Positions 42,386 through 53,415 of a stretch of 64,000 nucleotides of DNA are shown here, piece after piece; position 1 is the first letter of the stretch, and each line of letters opens with the position of its first letter. Position numbers and translations under genes: made by a program. The notes beneath the pieces are model-generated. The model was given only the letters and a program-made list of their open reading frames with translations. It ran no database searches and had not been told where the DNA came from. The DNA is from an uncultured Geobacteraceae bacterium (GTDB lineage Bacteria; Desulfobacterota; Desulfuromonadia; Geobacterales; Pseudopelobacteraceae): assembly GCA_903939115.1 (NCBI GenBank), contig CAJAFV010000086.1, positions 50,655 to 114,654 of the forward strand. The letters are read 5' to 3'.

Positions 42386-43364
42386 GCCCTTGAGTTCCGG
42401 TGATGCTTCGTATCCTTTCCGTCAGTTGTTGAATGTCTTGAATCGAGACGGCATGATTGGCCGTTCGGCGGATCTCGGAAGCTCCGGCAAACCCCTTGGC
42501 ATACCAGCCGATATGTTTCTTGATTTCCCGTACCGCAACCGCTTCGCCACGCTCCTCAACAAACAGGCTCAGGTGGTTTTCAATAGTATCGGCGCGTTCA
42601 CCTGTTGTAACCGGAGTGTAGCGCCCGGTCAGCTGCAGCTCTTCTACCTGTCGGAAAATCCAGGGGTTGCCGAGCGCTCCACGGGCAATCATAATGCCGT
42701 CACAGCCGGTCTTTCTCAGCATCCGGTGGCAATCTTCGGGCGTAAACAGGTCACCGCTACCGACTACGGGGATGGCAAGCGCCGCCTTCATCTCTGCAAG
42801 CTGGCTCCAATCTGCGTGGCCGGAAAACATCAGGCTGCGGCTGCGCGGGTGAAGAGTTATAGCATCACACCCCTCTGCCTCTGCGATGCGCCCGATCTCC
42901 TGAAACACATTGTCGCCGCAGTGCCAGCCGGATCGGATCTTGATTGTCAGCGGCAGCGTGGTTGCCGCCCGGACCGCTCGAACAATGGCGGCAATTTTAA
43001 GCGGTTCCTGCAACAGGGCACTGCCGGCGCCGGTTCCGACAACTTTGCGCACCGGACACCCCATATTGATGTCTAACAGCTCGCCGAAACCCTCAACCAT
43101 GCGCGCCGCTTCAGCCAGGTCGTCAGGCTTGTCGCCGAAGAGCTGAATGCCGAGCGGACGGTCCCCGGGGGAGCTCTTAAGAAGGGCAAGCGTCTTGGCC
43201 CCTTCACGTACGAGACCGTTAACACTGACCATCTCGGTATAGGCCAGCGAAGCTCCGGCCTTTCGACAGATCAGACGGAACGGCAGATTTGTAATTCCCG
43301 CCAGAGGTGCAAGCACGACGTTGTGCTGGAGGACGAGAGAGCCGATTTTTAACTGTTTTAGCAT
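42339..43364 (-). CDS. dusB: tRNA-dihydrouridine synthase DusB
   Basis: From ATG 43364 it encodes 341 residues. The flavin TIM-barrel marks are VVLAPLAGITNLPFR, the substrate loop DINMGCPVRKVVGTGAGSAL (catalytic Cys), ITLHPRSRSLMFSGHADW and DGIMIARGALGNPWIF. It reduces uridines in tRNA with FMN and NADPH. An upstream in-frame start at 43454 adds an unconserved stretch and is rejected. The ribosome-binding site is weak. It is the first gene of the dusB-ntrB-ntrC operon. Confidence 0.93.
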   Translation of the reverse strand: MLKQLKIGSLVLQHNVVLAPLAGITNLPFRLICRKAGASLAYTEMVSVNGLVREGAKTLALLKSSPGDRPLGIQLFGDKPDDLAEAARMVEGFGELLDINMGCPVRKVVGTGAGSALLQEPLKIAAIVRAVRAATTLPLTIKIRSGWHCGDNVFQEIGRIAEAEGCDAITLHPRSRSLMFSGHADWSQLAEMKAALAIPVVGSGDLFTPEDCHRMLRKTGCDGIMIARGALGNPWIFRQVEELQLTGRYTPVTTGERADTIENHLSLFVEERGEAVAVREIKKHIGWYAKGFAGASEIRRTANHAVSIQDIQQLTERIRSITGTQGHASDNDAERTESEKA

Positions 43365-43540
43365 GACACACACTGATGATACGAACCGGAGGGAGGAAAA
43401 CGGTTTTATCTGCCTAATTTTTGAGCATAGTAGCACAGCAAAAATAAATGGCAAGAATAAATAAAGTTTTTTATTGCCAACAGGTAGATTTCCGTTTTTA
43501 ATACGTCTAGCTCAGGTTGATTGAACAAAGGAGAACTGCA

Positions 43541-43828
43541 ATGTTTGGAATCGGCATGCCGGAAATGATAATTATTCTCGTAATAGCACTGATTGTCATT
43601 GGACCGAATAAACTGCCTGAACTGGCAAAGTCGCTGGGGAAGGGGCTGGCAGAGTTTAAGAAGGCTACGGAAGACTTCCAGAAAAATGTTCAGGAAGAGT
43701 CACGTAAAAGTGATGAGAAAGAGACAGCTGCTCCACAGGTTGCTGTCGCAGAACCGACACACCTCCATACCGCTGCCCCAGCGCCGCACGCTGTTCCGGT
43801 AGAGAAGAAGGAAAATCCGACGTCATAG
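43541..43828 (+). CDS. tatA: Twin-arginine translocase subunit TatA/TatB family
   Basis: Start at ATG 43541 with AAAGGAG gives 95 residues. The sequence has a single N-terminal helix ([22 protein letters not shown]), the hinge GPNKLPEL and an amphipathic helix ([18 protein letters not shown]). A charged, proline- and alanine-rich tail follows. It forms the protein-conducting part of the Tat pathway. TatA or TatB cannot be separated with certainty; no tatC is adjacent. Confidence 0.85.
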   Translation: MFGIGMPEMIIILVIALIVIGPNKLPELAKSLGKGLAEFKKATEDFQKNVQEESRKSDEKETAAPQVAVAEPTHLHTAAPAPHAVPVEKKENPTS

Positions 43829-43847
43829 GCCGGTTGGTTTTACAAAC

Positions 43848-43882
43848 AAAAAGGGGATGCCATTTCCGGCATCCCCTTTTTT
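43848..43882 (+). terminator. Rho-independent terminator after tatA
   Basis: AAAAAGGGGATGCC pairs with GGCATCCCCTTTTTT around ATTTCC. The stem is flanked by A- and T-runs, so it can act in both directions, serving tatA and the convergent sulP-type gene region. Confidence 0.9.
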
Positions 43883-43929
43883 GTTTATGTGCGATAGTCA
43901 GTGTGCCATCACCTTACTCCCTTGAACGC

Positions 43930-45519
43930 TCATGATTTACTCCTCTTTGCCGTTTTCAAAGCAGCACTTTTGATTTTTATTGCTGTTTTTTGCGCGCCGC
44001 TGCGACGTTGATGGAATTTTCGGGACAGCTCGTCCCACTCTATCGTAAGGGAGCCATTGGTTGTTTTATGCTGTTTTTCCCAGTTTGCAAGCAGGTCAAA
44101 ACAGGCGTGATCGATGTAATCAAGTTTATCAAGGTGCACGTGAACATCTGTTCCGGAACGCACCTGTTCCAATGCCGCTGCAAGCATCGGCAGGCGAATC
44201 AGGGTGGCAGAGCCGGTCAGCCGGAGGTGCACAGAGTTCTTAGCGGCATCATCCCGGTATTCAATATCGAGTTGCGAGAATACATAGAGCAGCTTGAACA
44301 GCGATAGCAGCAGTCCCAAGACCACGCCTTTGAGCAGATCCGCGCCAACTATCACAAAAATAGTCACTGCGTAAATAGCCACTTCGCTCTTGCCGAACTC
44401 GAGAAGCTTTGGCACCGCCTTCGGATACGCCAGTTTATACCCTGTGAATACCAGCACGGCCGCCAGGCAGGAAACGGGAATATACCGCAACGTGAACGGC
44501 AGTACGGCTGCAAACAGAAGCAGCCACAAGCCGTGAAAGATTGCCGAGGCGCGGGTCTTTGCACCTGCTTCGATGTTGGCACTGGAGCGAACGATAACGC
44601 CGGTCATAGGCAAGACACCCAATAGACCGCAGATAGCGTTGCCAACGCCTTGTGCCGTCAGCTCCTTATCATATTTTGTACGCTCTCCCTGATGCATCTG
44701 ATCAACCGCACTGGCGCATAGCAGCGTTTCTGCACTCGCAATAAAAGCCACGGAAACAGCGGCAATCAGAATCGGTGTTTCGAAGCCATGTTTAAGGCTT
44801 TCAAGCGTAGGGTATTGAATCACTGACCAGATGTTGTCCGGTACAATAACGTAGTTGATCTTGAGTTTAAAATATGATGATGCTATTACCGCGACGACAA
44901 CGGCGATCAGAGGTGAGGGCAACACCTTGAGTTTTTTTGGCGCATACGCACCCCACAGCGCCATCACTGCAATACTCAGAATACCGATGTACAAGGCATG
45001 GAGTGATGCCCCGCCACCGGTAAATGCACGGTTCAGCGCATCCGGGATAGCGAGTAGATTATCTATTCCTTTGCCGATCGGTTTACCATCGAGCATGACG
45101 TGGAATTGTGCCGTCAGGATCAGCAGGCCGATGCCAGCCAGCATGCCATGGATAACTGCGGGTGACACCGCACGGAACCATTGCCCCAGCTTGAGCAATC
45201 CGGCCGCAAGCTGGAACAGCCCTGCCAGTAATACGATCACTCCCAGCATCGGGAGACCGTGCTGCTGCACCAGTTGCCATACCAGCACCGTAAGGCCGGC
45301 GGCAGGACCACTCACCTGAAATGGTGAACCCGCAAATATGCCGACTATCAGGCCGCCGACAATGCCGGTAATCAGTCCGGACGTGGGTGGCACACCAGAG
45401 GCAATCGAAACGCCCATACAGAGCGGCAGAGCTACCAGAAAAACAACGACGGAAGCCATTGCATCTTTGGCTAGCCACGCCATGAAACCTGACTGTGCAG
45501 GAGACACTTCATTTGACAT
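43930..45519 (-). CDS. SulP family anion transporter with STAS domain
   Basis: From ATG 45519 (AAGGAA upstream) the protein has 529 residues. The SulP signature region (ALPLCMGVSIASGVPPTSGL, then FAGSPFQVSGPAAGL) is followed by about ten membrane segments to about residue 400. A C-terminal STAS domain at about 430-510 contains VHLDKLDYIDHACFDLL. Members carry sulfate, bicarbonate or other anions; the substrate cannot be fixed here. A long hairpin sits in its leader (45547-45585). Confidence 0.9.
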   Translation of the reverse strand: MSNEVSPAQSGFMAWLAKDAMASVVVFLVALPLCMGVSIASGVPPTSGLITGIVGGLIVGIFAGSPFQVSGPAAGLTVLVWQLVQQHGLPMLGVIVLLAGLFQLAAGLLKLGQWFRAVSPAVIHGMLAGIGLLILTAQFHVMLDGKPIGKGIDNLLAIPDALNRAFTGGGASLHALYIGILSIAVMALWGAYAPKKLKVLPSPLIAVVVAVIASSYFKLKINYVIVPDNIWSVIQYPTLESLKHGFETPILIAAVSVAFIASAETLLCASAVDQMHQGERTKYDKELTAQGVGNAICGLLGVLPMTGVIVRSSANIEAGAKTRASAIFHGLWLLLFAAVLPFTLRYIPVSCLAAVLVFTGYKLAYPKAVPKLLEFGKSEVAIYAVTIFVIVGADLLKGVVLGLLLSLFKLLYVFSQLDIEYRDDAAKNSVHLRLTGSATLIRLPMLAAALEQVRSGTDVHVHLDKLDYIDHACFDLLANWEKQHKTTNGSLTIEWDELSRKFHQRRSGAQKTAIKIKSAALKTAKRSKS

Positions 45520-45546
45520 CTGTTTTTCCTTTATCTTGTAACGTAT

Positions 45547-45585
45547 AACGACGTGTGCCAGAGATACCATCTGACACACGTCGTT
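45547..45585. other. Hairpin between maeB and the SulP gene
   Basis: AACGACGTGTG (45547-45557) and CACACGTCGTT (45575-45585) form an 11-bp perfect stem that continues inward with CCAGA/TCTG. It lacks a T-run on either strand, so it is either a leader structure or operator for the SulP gene or a 3' stabilising hairpin for maeB. Confidence 0.5.
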
Positions 45586-45608
45586 CTGTCACTGACACCT
45601 ATATCTAT

Positions 45609-47858
45609 CTATATATTCTGTACATCCACCACAGCAATAGCAGCCATCTTGACGATATCATCGACACTGTCACCCCGCTGCAGGACGTGCACCGGTTTAT
45701 TCATTCCCATCAGGATCGGCCCGATCGCTTCGGCGCCGCCCAGATGGTGCAGCAGTTTGTAGCTGATGTTGCCGGAGTTCAGGTCAGGGAAGATCAGGAT
45801 GTTGGGGTTTGTTTTGAGCTTCGAGAAGGTGAAACCTTCCAGCAGGCTCGGCACTACGGCGGTGTCGGCCTGCATTTCGCCTTCGACGATCAGCTCCGGG
45901 GCGCGCTCTTTGACGATTTCCACGGCCCGTCTGACTTTTTTGGACTGCGGATGTGTGGACGATCCGAAGTTTGAAAAGGAGAGCATGGCTACCCGCGGTT
46001 CGATGTCGAGCATACGGACTTTCTCGGCAGCGAGGATAGCGGTTTCAGCAAGCTCTTCGGCGGTCGGGTCGATGGTGACGGTGGTGTCGGCAAGGAAGTA
46101 GACGTCATTTTTGAAGACCATCATGTAGAGACCATGAACGCTGGAGAGGCCTTGCTGTTTGCCGATAACCTCGAGGGCCGGTCGGATGGTTTCCGGGTAG
46201 TGGGTGTCGATGCCGCCGAGCAGGGCGTCGGCGTCTCCCATATGCACCATCATGGCGCCAAAGTGGGTACGAGACTTACGGCGCAGGATGCGTTGTGATT
46301 CGGTGAGGGTCAGGCCTTTGCGTTGGCGCAGACGGTAAAGCTCCTGGGCGTATTTTTCGGTCAACTCCGAGTCGGTTGGGTCGATGATCGGCACTTCGAT
46401 CTCGATGTTGAGTTCTGCCATTTTCTGTTCAATTTTTTTTCTGTCACCGATCAGGATCGGGTTGGCGATCCCTTCTTCTACGAGCGTCTGAGCGGCCCGG
46501 AGGGTTTTTTCGTTGTCCCCTTCAGGAAATACTATCGATTTGGGGTCGCTTTTGGCTTTGTTGATGATCATGCGCATGATCTCTTTGGATTTGCCTTGTG
46601 TCGATTCGAGGTGTTCGATGTATTTAGCCATGTCTTCTATCGGCTGACGGGCAACACCGGTTTCCATCGCGGCGCGGGCAATGGCCGGGGCGACGTGCAA
46701 GAGGACACGTGGGTCAAAGGGTTTGGGGATAATGTAGTCGCGACCGAAGGCAAATTTGACGTTGCCGTAGGCTTTACTGACGGAGTCGGGTACCTCTTCG
46801 CGGGCCAGCTGTGCCAGGGCTTTGACGGCGGCAAGTTTCATCTCTTCGTTGATGCAGCTGGCTCGGCAGTCGAGGGCGCCACGGAAGATGAAGGGGAAGC
46901 CAAGGACGTTGTTGACCTGGTTGGGATAGTCGGAGCGGCCGGTGGCAATCATGACGTCATCCCGAACGGAGTGGGCGTCTTCCGGAGTGATTTCCGGATC
47001 AGGGTTGGCCATGGCAAAAATGACCGGGTTCGGGGCCAGACTGGCGACCATCTCTTTGGTAAAGGCGCCTTTGGCGGAGAGTCCGAAGAGGACGTCGGCC
47101 CCGTTGGCGGCTTCTTCCAGGGTACGGAAATGGGTGTCCGCAGCGAAGAGCTCCTTGTAGGGATTCATCCCTTCGACACGACCTTTGTAGATGACGCCTT
47201 TGGTGTCGCACATGATCATGTTGTTCGGCTGTACGCCGAGTGAGATGGCAAGTTTGGCGCAAGAGTTGGCGGAAGCGCCGGCACCGTTGACAACGATGCG
47301 GATGTCTTCGATCTTTTTGTCGACCAGGTGCAGGGCGTTAATCAGGGCGGCGGAGGAGATGATGGCGGTACCGTGCTGGTCATCATGAAAGACCGGGATA
47401 TTCATGGTTTTTTTGAGGGTTTCTTCGATGTAGAAACACTCCGGTGCTTTGATGTCTTCGAGGTTGATGCCGCCGAAGGTCGGCTCCAGCAGTTGGCAGG
47501 CTTTGATTATTTCATCTGGGTCTTCGGTGTCAAGTTCGATGTCGAAGACGTCGATGTCGGCGAAGCGTTTAAAGAGGATGCCTTTTCCTTCCATGACCGG
47601 TTTACCGGCGAGAGCGCCGAGATTGCCGAGTCCTAAGACGGCGGTGCCGTTGGAGACGACAGCGACCAGGTTGCCTTTGGCGGTGTATTTGTAGGCGTCT
47701 TCAGGGTTTTTCTGGATCGCCAGACAGGGCTCGGCAACGCCGGGTGAATAGGCAAGCGACAGATCAGCTGCGGTCTGGCACGGTTTGGTCGAGACTACTT
47801 CTATTTTACCTTTACGGCCCATTGAGTGGTATTCGAGGGCATCCATTTTTTTACTCAT
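45609..47858 (-). CDS. maeB: NADP-dependent malic enzyme with phosphotransacetylase-like domain
   Basis: The 749-residue protein has an N-terminal malic enzyme part (about 1-420), with [30 protein letters not shown] (metal/substrate) and [12 protein letters not shown] (nucleotide binding). A C-terminal phosphotransacetylase-like domain (about 430-749; [19 protein letters not shown]) follows, as in MaeB. It converts malate to pyruvate and CO2 with NAD(P)+. The C-domain is usually regulatory, binding acetyl-CoA. It follows sucC and sucD, giving a small C4-acid metabolism unit. Confidence 0.94.
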   Translation of the reverse strand: MSKKMDALEYHSMGRKGKIEVVSTKPCQTAADLSLAYSPGVAEPCLAIQKNPEDAYKYTAKGNLVAVVSNGTAVLGLGNLGALAGKPVMEGKGILFKRFADIDVFDIELDTEDPDEIIKACQLLEPTFGGINLEDIKAPECFYIEETLKKTMNIPVFHDDQHGTAIISSAALINALHLVDKKIEDIRIVVNGAGASANSCAKLAISLGVQPNNMIMCDTKGVIYKGRVEGMNPYKELFAADTHFRTLEEAANGADVLFGLSAKGAFTKEMVASLAPNPVIFAMANPDPEITPEDAHSVRDDVMIATGRSDYPNQVNNVLGFPFIFRGALDCRASCINEEMKLAAVKALAQLAREEVPDSVSKAYGNVKFAFGRDYIIPKPFDPRVLLHVAPAIARAAMETGVARQPIEDMAKYIEHLESTQGKSKEIMRMIINKAKSDPKSIVFPEGDNEKTLRAAQTLVEEGIANPILIGDRKKIEQKMAELNIEIEVPIIDPTDSELTEKYAQELYRLRQRKGLTLTESQRILRRKSRTHFGAMMVHMGDADALLGGIDTHYPETIRPALEVIGKQQGLSSVHGLYMMVFKNDVYFLADTTVTIDPTAEELAETAILAAEKVRMLDIEPRVAMLSFSNFGSSTHPQSKKVRRAVEIVKERAPELIVEGEMQADTAVVPSLLEGFTFSKLKTNPNILIFPDLNSGNISYKLLHHLGGAEAIGPILMGMNKPVHVLQRGDSVDDIVKMAAIAVVDVQNI

Positions 47859-47908
47859 GCTGTTATTCCTCCTGTTTAATGGTTAGGTTGATACGTTGAT
47901 AGGTTGTT

Positions 47909-48777
<869 letters not shown>

Positions 48778-48781
<4 letters not shown>

Positions 48782-49950
48782 TTCGTTGCTCCTTTCACGG
48801 CCTGGACAATTTTTTGGGCTGCGTCGGCCATGCCGTCGGCGGAAACAATATTTAATCCACTTTCGGCAAGAATCTCTTTGCCTCTGGCTACGTTGGTTCC
48901 TTCAAGACGCACAACCAGTGGCACTTTGAGGGATACCTGCTTGGCGGCCGCAACTACTCCTTCTGCGATTATGTCGCACTTCATGATACCGCCAAAGATG
49001 TTGACCAGTATCCCTTCGACTTTTTTGTCGGTGAGGATGATCTTGAAGGCTTCGGTGACGCGCTCGATGGTGGCGCCGCCACCGACGTCCAGAAAGTTGG
49101 CCGGGTCGCCGCTGTAATGCTTGATGATGTCCATGGTGGCCATGGCCAGGCCTGCGCCGTTGACGAGGCAGCCGATGTTGCCGGAAAGGGATACGTAGGA
49201 GAGGTCGTGCTGTGATGCCTCGACTTCGTTCGGGTCTTCTTCGTCGTAGTCGCGCATGTCGCCGATTTTGTGGTGACGAAAGATGGCGTTGTCGTCAAAG
49301 CCGAATTTGGCGTCTAGTGCGATCAGGTTATTTTCTTTTGTGACGACCAGCGGATTGATCTCCAGCATGGAGCAGTCGCAGCCGATAAAGGTTTCATAGA
49401 GTCCCTGCAGCACGGTGACCGCCTTACCGACCAGTTTTCCGCTCAAGCCGAGGCTGAAGGCGATTTTGCGGCATTGAAAAGGGACCAGACCGACCAGTGG
49501 ATCGATTGATTCGGTGAAGATTTTCTCAGGGGTATTGGCGGCAACCTCTTCGATGTCCATCCCCCCTTCGGTGGAGGCCATCACGGTGACTCTGGAAGTG
49601 GCGCGATCGACCAGCAGGCTGACATACAGTTCCTTGTCAATGTTGCAGCCGTTTTCGACCAGCACTCGGGTAACCAGCTTGCCTTCCTTACCGGTCTGAT
49701 GGGTGCGCAGCGTCATGCCGAGCATCTCACGGGCAATTACACGTACTTCATCGGCAGTTCGGGCCAGTTTGACCCCCCCTCCCTTACCTCTGCCGCCAGC
49801 GTGGATCTGCGCTTTGATAACCCAGGGGCCTTCGCCGATACGTTTTGCCCACTCGCGCGCGCCGGCGCTGTTGTAGCAGACGTGACCGTCAGGAACCGGG
49901 ACACCGAATTTTCGTAAAATCGCTTTAGCCTGGTACTCGTGAATGTTCAT
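48778..49950 (-). CDS. sucC: Succinyl-CoA ligase (ADP-forming) beta subunit
   Basis: From ATG 49950, with AAGGAGAG, it has 390 residues. It starts [20 protein letters not shown], the family start, with the ATP-grasp domain ([20 protein letters not shown]) and the C-terminal ligase domain with [17 protein letters not shown] longer start at 50010 adds an unconserved leader. It heads the sucC-sucD-maeB unit. Confidence 0.96.
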
Positions 49951-50095
49951 GAAACTCTCCTTGGCAAATTTTAGGGTTATCGCTAAAATACGCGGAATTA
50001 CATCCGACAAAAATAGATGATTTTAGGGAAAAGTCAAACGGAATTTTATTTCCGTTAAATTTGTTCATTTTTGATAAATATTTTTACCTGCGCAA

Positions 50096-50130
50096 ACAAA
50101 AACAGGAGCCTGATTTAATCGGGCTCCTGC
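50096..50130 (-). terminator. Rho-independent terminator after hsp20
   Basis: On the minus strand CAGGAGCC and GGCTCCTG (plus 50103-50110 and 50122-50129) form a stem around GATTAAATC, followed by TTTTTGTTTG. It closes the hsp20 transcript before sucC. Confidence 0.88.
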
Positions 50131-50157
50131 TCTCCTTATAGTGCATATTCAGTGGCT

Positions 50158-50604
50158 CTATTTCACCTGAATGCTGATTTGCTTCGGTTTTTTCTCTTCT
50201 TTTTTGGGAAGAGTAATTGTAAGAACCCCTTTTTCACAATTTGCTTCGACCTGTTCCTGATCAACCGATGTCGGCAAACTGAAGCTCCGCTGGAACGTCC
50301 CAAAATACCTCTCGATACGGTGGTAGTTTTCTTTTTTCACGTCATCTTCATGCTTACGCTCACCTTTTAGAATCAGCGTGCTATCCTCAATGCGGACCTC
50401 AATATCTTTCTGGTCGACATCTGGTAGTTCGGCTTTTATGACAATTGAATCGGCGGTTTCATAAATATCGACCGCCGGCTGCCAAAGTCCCTCTTTGATC
50501 TCTTCACCAGGTAAATCATGATTCCAGGAAAGATTGAGGAGCTGATTCATCTGTTCCTGCATGGTGCGCAATTCCCGGAGTGGATTGTACTTTACAAGCG
50601 CCAT
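50158..50604 (-). CDS. Small heat-shock protein, Hsp20/alpha-crystallin family
   Basis: From ATG 50604 (GAGGAGG) it encodes 148 residues. The alpha-crystallin domain at about 40-135 has WQPAVDIYETADSIVIKAELP, LILKGERKHE and the FxRSFxLP motif FQRSFSLPTSVD, ending with the GVLTITLPK strand. A C-terminal IQV-type tail (ISIQVK) matches the I-x-I/V anchor. It is an ATP-independent holdase. It sits downstream of rsmG in the place where parA-parB often lie in other bacteria. No clear sigma-32 promoter was recognised. Confidence 0.93.
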   Translation of the reverse strand: MALVKYNPLRELRTMQEQMNQLLNLSWNHDLPGEEIKEGLWQPAVDIYETADSIVIKAELPDVDQKDIEVRIEDSTLILKGERKHEDDVKKENYHRIERYFGTFQRSFSLPTSVDQEQVEANCEKGVLTITLPKKEEKKPKQISIQVK

Positions 50605-50809
50605 GAAATATTCCTCCTCTGAACGGTAAAAGTTGGGCATCGCCCTTTTGGTATGATACCTCTTTTTGCAGCTGTTTTTACACTAAAAACGGTCTTCCCA
50701 CTCTCAGCACGCCAAATCCTCGCCAGAACAAAAAAACAGACAATAACCGCCCCGTACCATTTAAATCGTCGAAAAGCGCCTCAAATCCTGTTTTTAGAGC
50801 AAGGCCTTC

Positions 50810-51484
50810 TCAGCCCTTATCTAACGGGGCTTTGCTCTGTTTTAAAAACGTCAGCACACGCTCCCCCATATTTTCAGGCAGTGTGTAGCGCTGAACGGCA
50901 ACAACGGTAAAGCCGCTGGCATGGAGACCATCATTACTTGCCGTAATTTCGCACTCTGCCTGCTCACCCTTCATCGCAACCAGCACACCTCCTTCAGCCA
51001 GCAACGGAGAAGCAAGAGCTACAAAACGATCAAGCCGTGTGAACGCACGAGAGGTAATAACTGTGAATGAATTGCTCAGAGTTTTATGGAGATCTTCAAT
51101 GCGCGCGTGGATTGCTTCAATTTTATTCAAATTAAGAAGTCGAATGATGTGGCGCTGGAAATGGATTTTTTTAGCAACAGCGTCAACAGAAACCATGGAA
51201 ATATAAGGTCTGATTATTTTCAACGGAATTACCGGTAGACCGGCTCCTGATCCTATATCAAGCAGACGATCATCTGCAGAAAGATATGGAGCAAGGCTGA
51301 GCGAATCGATGAAGTGCTTTATTGCGATATCTCTGTCTTTTGTGATTGCAGTCAGATTAACCTTGCTGTTCCATTTTTTTAGTTCGGATGCATAGCGCTC
51401 AAAAGATTCTACTTCGCCTGTTGAAAGCGCCAACCCTAACAATTGGGCTTCCCGAGCAACTATATCACCAATAAGCGAAGTCAT
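50810..51484 (-). CDS. rsmG: 16S rRNA (guanine527-N7) methyltransferase RsmG
   Basis: From ATG 51484 it has 224 residues. The opening helix region YASELKKWNSKVNLTAITKDRDIAIKHFIDS, cited as KVNLTAITKDRDI, is typical of RsmG/GidB, and the SAM motif is LLDIGSGAGLPVIPL. It methylates G527 of 16S rRNA. Its start overlaps the mnmG stop by four bases. An imperfect hairpin spans its stop codon (50796-50838) but has no T-run on this strand. Confidence 0.94.
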   Translation of the reverse strand: MTSLIGDIVAREAQLLGLALSTGEVESFERYASELKKWNSKVNLTAITKDRDIAIKHFIDSLSLAPYLSADDRLLDIGSGAGLPVIPLKIIRPYISMVSVDAVAKKIHFQRHIIRLLNLNKIEAIHARIEDLHKTLSNSFTVITSRAFTRLDRFVALASPLLAEGGVLVAMKGEQAECEITASNDGLHASGFTVVAVQRYTLPENMGERVLTFLKQSKAPLDKG

Positions 51485-53370
51485 TGCAGATCGGTCCCTT
51501 GCCACGATGAGGATTTTAGGGCGATTGACAATATCGAAATGGCTGCCGGTGTAACCCCTGGGATTCTTGATGCCTGACCAAGAGTATCAGGCCTGTTTTT
51601 TGAAAGCTTTTCGCGAACCTCTGTAGTCAGGCTTTTAACCGATGTGTAATCAAGGTCTTGAGGAATACGCGTTGATTCAAGTTTTTTCGACTGCTCGACC
51701 TGCTCCATCTGCCGATCAATATAGCCTTTATATTTAATCTGGATTTCGACCTGCTCACGAATTACTTCGGATGTTTCACGTGAAACACAGTCCAGTTCAG
51801 CCAAATCGGCATAAGAGACTTCGGGGCGCTTAAGCAGCTGCTCAAGTGTAGTCCCCTTCTGAATATCCAGAAGACCGTGACGCGCAAGAACCACTACCTG
51901 TTCATCAGTATGCTGTAGGCGGGTAGTTGAGATACGCCCTAATTCTGCGGTAATTCCAAGACGTTTTTTTTCGAATTGGAAATAATCCTGTACGGAAACA
52001 AGACCAATCTGATAGCCAAGTTCACGCAGGCGCAGGTCGGCATTGTCTTCACGCAATAACAGCCGGTATTCGGCCCGTGACGTAAAAATGCGATATGGCT
52101 CTTTCGTACCGAGTGTCACCAGATCATCAATCATAACGCCAATATACGCCTGACTTCTCGTCAAGACGAGTGGTTCCAGTCCCTTTACGCGCCGGGCCGC
52201 GTTAATACCGGCAATGAGCCCCTGCCCCGCTGCTTCTTCGTACCCGGAAGTGCCGTTAATCTGACCGGCATGAAAGAGGTTATGTATTATTTTTGTTTCA
52301 AGCGAATTGTGAAGCTGAATCGGGTCAACATAGTCATACTCGATTGCATATGCCGGACGCATGATTTCGACCCGCTCAAGACCCTCAATAGACCGGTAAA
52401 ATGCGATCTGAACGTCAATAGGCAATGACGTAGACATACCACTCGGATACACTTCTATTGTATCGAGCCCCTCTGGTTCGATAAAGGTCTGGTGACGATC
52501 CTTATCAGGAAAGCGCACAACCTTGTCCTCAATCGAGGGACAGTAACGGGGGCCGACACCTTCAATAATTCCGGAATACAACGGAGAGCGATCAAGACCG
52601 GATCGAATAATATCGTGCGAGCGTGGGTTCGTGTAAGCAATATAACACGGCAACTGCGGCATGGTTATCCGTTCGGTAGAGAACGAAAAGGGGCGCGGCG
52701 GATGATCGCCGAACTGGGTTTCGAGCTTCGTGAAATCAATTGATCTGGCATCAAGCCGCGCAGGCGTCCCCGTTTTTAATCGTCCTACCTGAAAACCAAG
52801 ATCCCGCAACTGGTCTGAAAGGCCGACCGATGGCTGATCCCCTGCGCGGCCGCCCGGATAATTATTCAGTCCAATGTGGATAAGTCCGCGCATGAATGTT
52901 CCGGTCGTTACGACGACGGTCTTCGAAAGATAGCTGATACCTGAACGGAGCACAACGCCACGAACCTCCGCAGCGTCCAGACAGAGTGAAGTTACCTCGC
53001 CCTGCTTAAGATCGAGGTTTTCCTGCTGCTCAAGAACTCTTTTCATGCGGAGCCGATACAGCTGCTTATCCGCCTGAGCTCGTGAGGCCCTCACCGCAGG
53101 ACCTTTTTTTGTGTTGAGGATGCGAAATTGAATGCCGGTAGCATCTATATTTTTCGCCATCTCCCCACCCAGGGCATCGATTTCTTTTACCAAATGCCCC
53201 TTCGCCAAGCCGCCAATTGAAGGATTGCATGACATAAGGGCAATTGCGTCCAGATTGATTGTCAGCAACATCGTCCGACAACCCATCCGTGCCGCGGCCA
53301 GAGCGGCTTCACATCCGGCATGCCCCGCTCCGACAACAATTACGTCATATATTTGATCACAGGTTGTCAT
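51481..53370 (-). CDS. mnmG: tRNA uridine 5-carboxymethylaminomethyl modification enzyme MnmG (GidA)
   Basis: The 629-residue FAD protein opens YDVIVVGAGHAGCEAALAA (dinucleotide fold) and contains SCNPSIGGLAKGHLVKEIDA, cited as CNPSIGGLAKGH, plus PGRYCPSIEDKVVRFPDK-type segment GPRYCPSIEDKVVRF. With MnmE it modifies U34 of several tRNAs. A perfect parS-like palindrome (51772-51787) is embedded in its coding sequence. It lies between mnmE and rsmG as in many bacteria. Confidence 0.96.
   Translation of the reverse strand: MTTCDQIYDVIVVGAGHAGCEAALAAARMGCRTMLLTINLDAIALMSCNPSIGGLAKGHLVKEIDALGGEMAKNIDATGIQFRILNTKKGPAVRASRAQADKQLYRLRMKRVLEQQENLDLKQGEVTSLCLDAAEVRGVVLRSGISYLSKTVVVTTGTFMRGLIHIGLNNYPGGRAGDQPSVGLSDQLRDLGFQVGRLKTGTPARLDARSIDFTKLETQFGDHPPRPFSFSTERITMPQLPCYIAYTNPRSHDIIRSGLDRSPLYSGIIEGVGPRYCPSIEDKVVRFPDKDRHQTFIEPEGLDTIEVYPSGMSTSLPIDVQIAFYRSIEGLERVEIMRPAYAIEYDYVDPIQLHNSLETKIIHNLFHAGQINGTSGYEEAAGQGLIAGINAARRVKGLEPLVLTRSQAYIGVMIDDLVTLGTKEPYRIFTSRAEYRLLLREDNADLRLRELGYQIGLVSVQDYFQFEKKRLGITAELGRISTTRLQHTDEQVVVLARHGLLDIQKGTTLEQLLKRPEVSYADLAELDCVSRETSEVIREQVEIQIKYKGYIDRQMEQVEQSKKLESTRIPQDLDYTSVKSLTTEVREKLSKNRPDTLGQASRIPGVTPAAISILSIALKSSSWQGTDLQ
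51772..51787. other. parS centromere site, perfect, inside mnmG
   Basis: TGTTTCACGTGAAACA is a perfect match to the widely conserved ParB-binding parS palindrome. It lies about 5.7 kb from dnaA, in the usual origin-proximal zone. It is expected to nucleate ParB spreading and chromosome segregation. Confidence 0.93.
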
Positions 53371-53394
53371 AAGTTTAATCCATTACCTAAAAAA

Positions 53395-53410
53395 GGTTCC
53401 ACGTGAAACA
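53395..53410. other. parS-like site, 14 of 16 matches, between mnmE and mnmG
   Basis: GGTTCCACGTGAAACA keeps the CACGTG core and the full right arm but differs at two bases in the left arm. It lies in the short mnmE-mnmG spacer. Probably a weaker ParB site. Confidence 0.65.
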
Positions 53411-53415
53411 GAGCG

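Noticed and set aside
46323..47243. A 306-codon open frame antisense to maeB
   Set aside because: It is the mirror of the maeB coding pattern with Gly/Asp/Val-rich composition and no motif.
50796..50838. A hairpin around the rsmG stop as intrinsic terminator
   Set aside because: The stem has a mismatch, overlaps the coding end and is followed by A rather than U residues on the transcribed strand.
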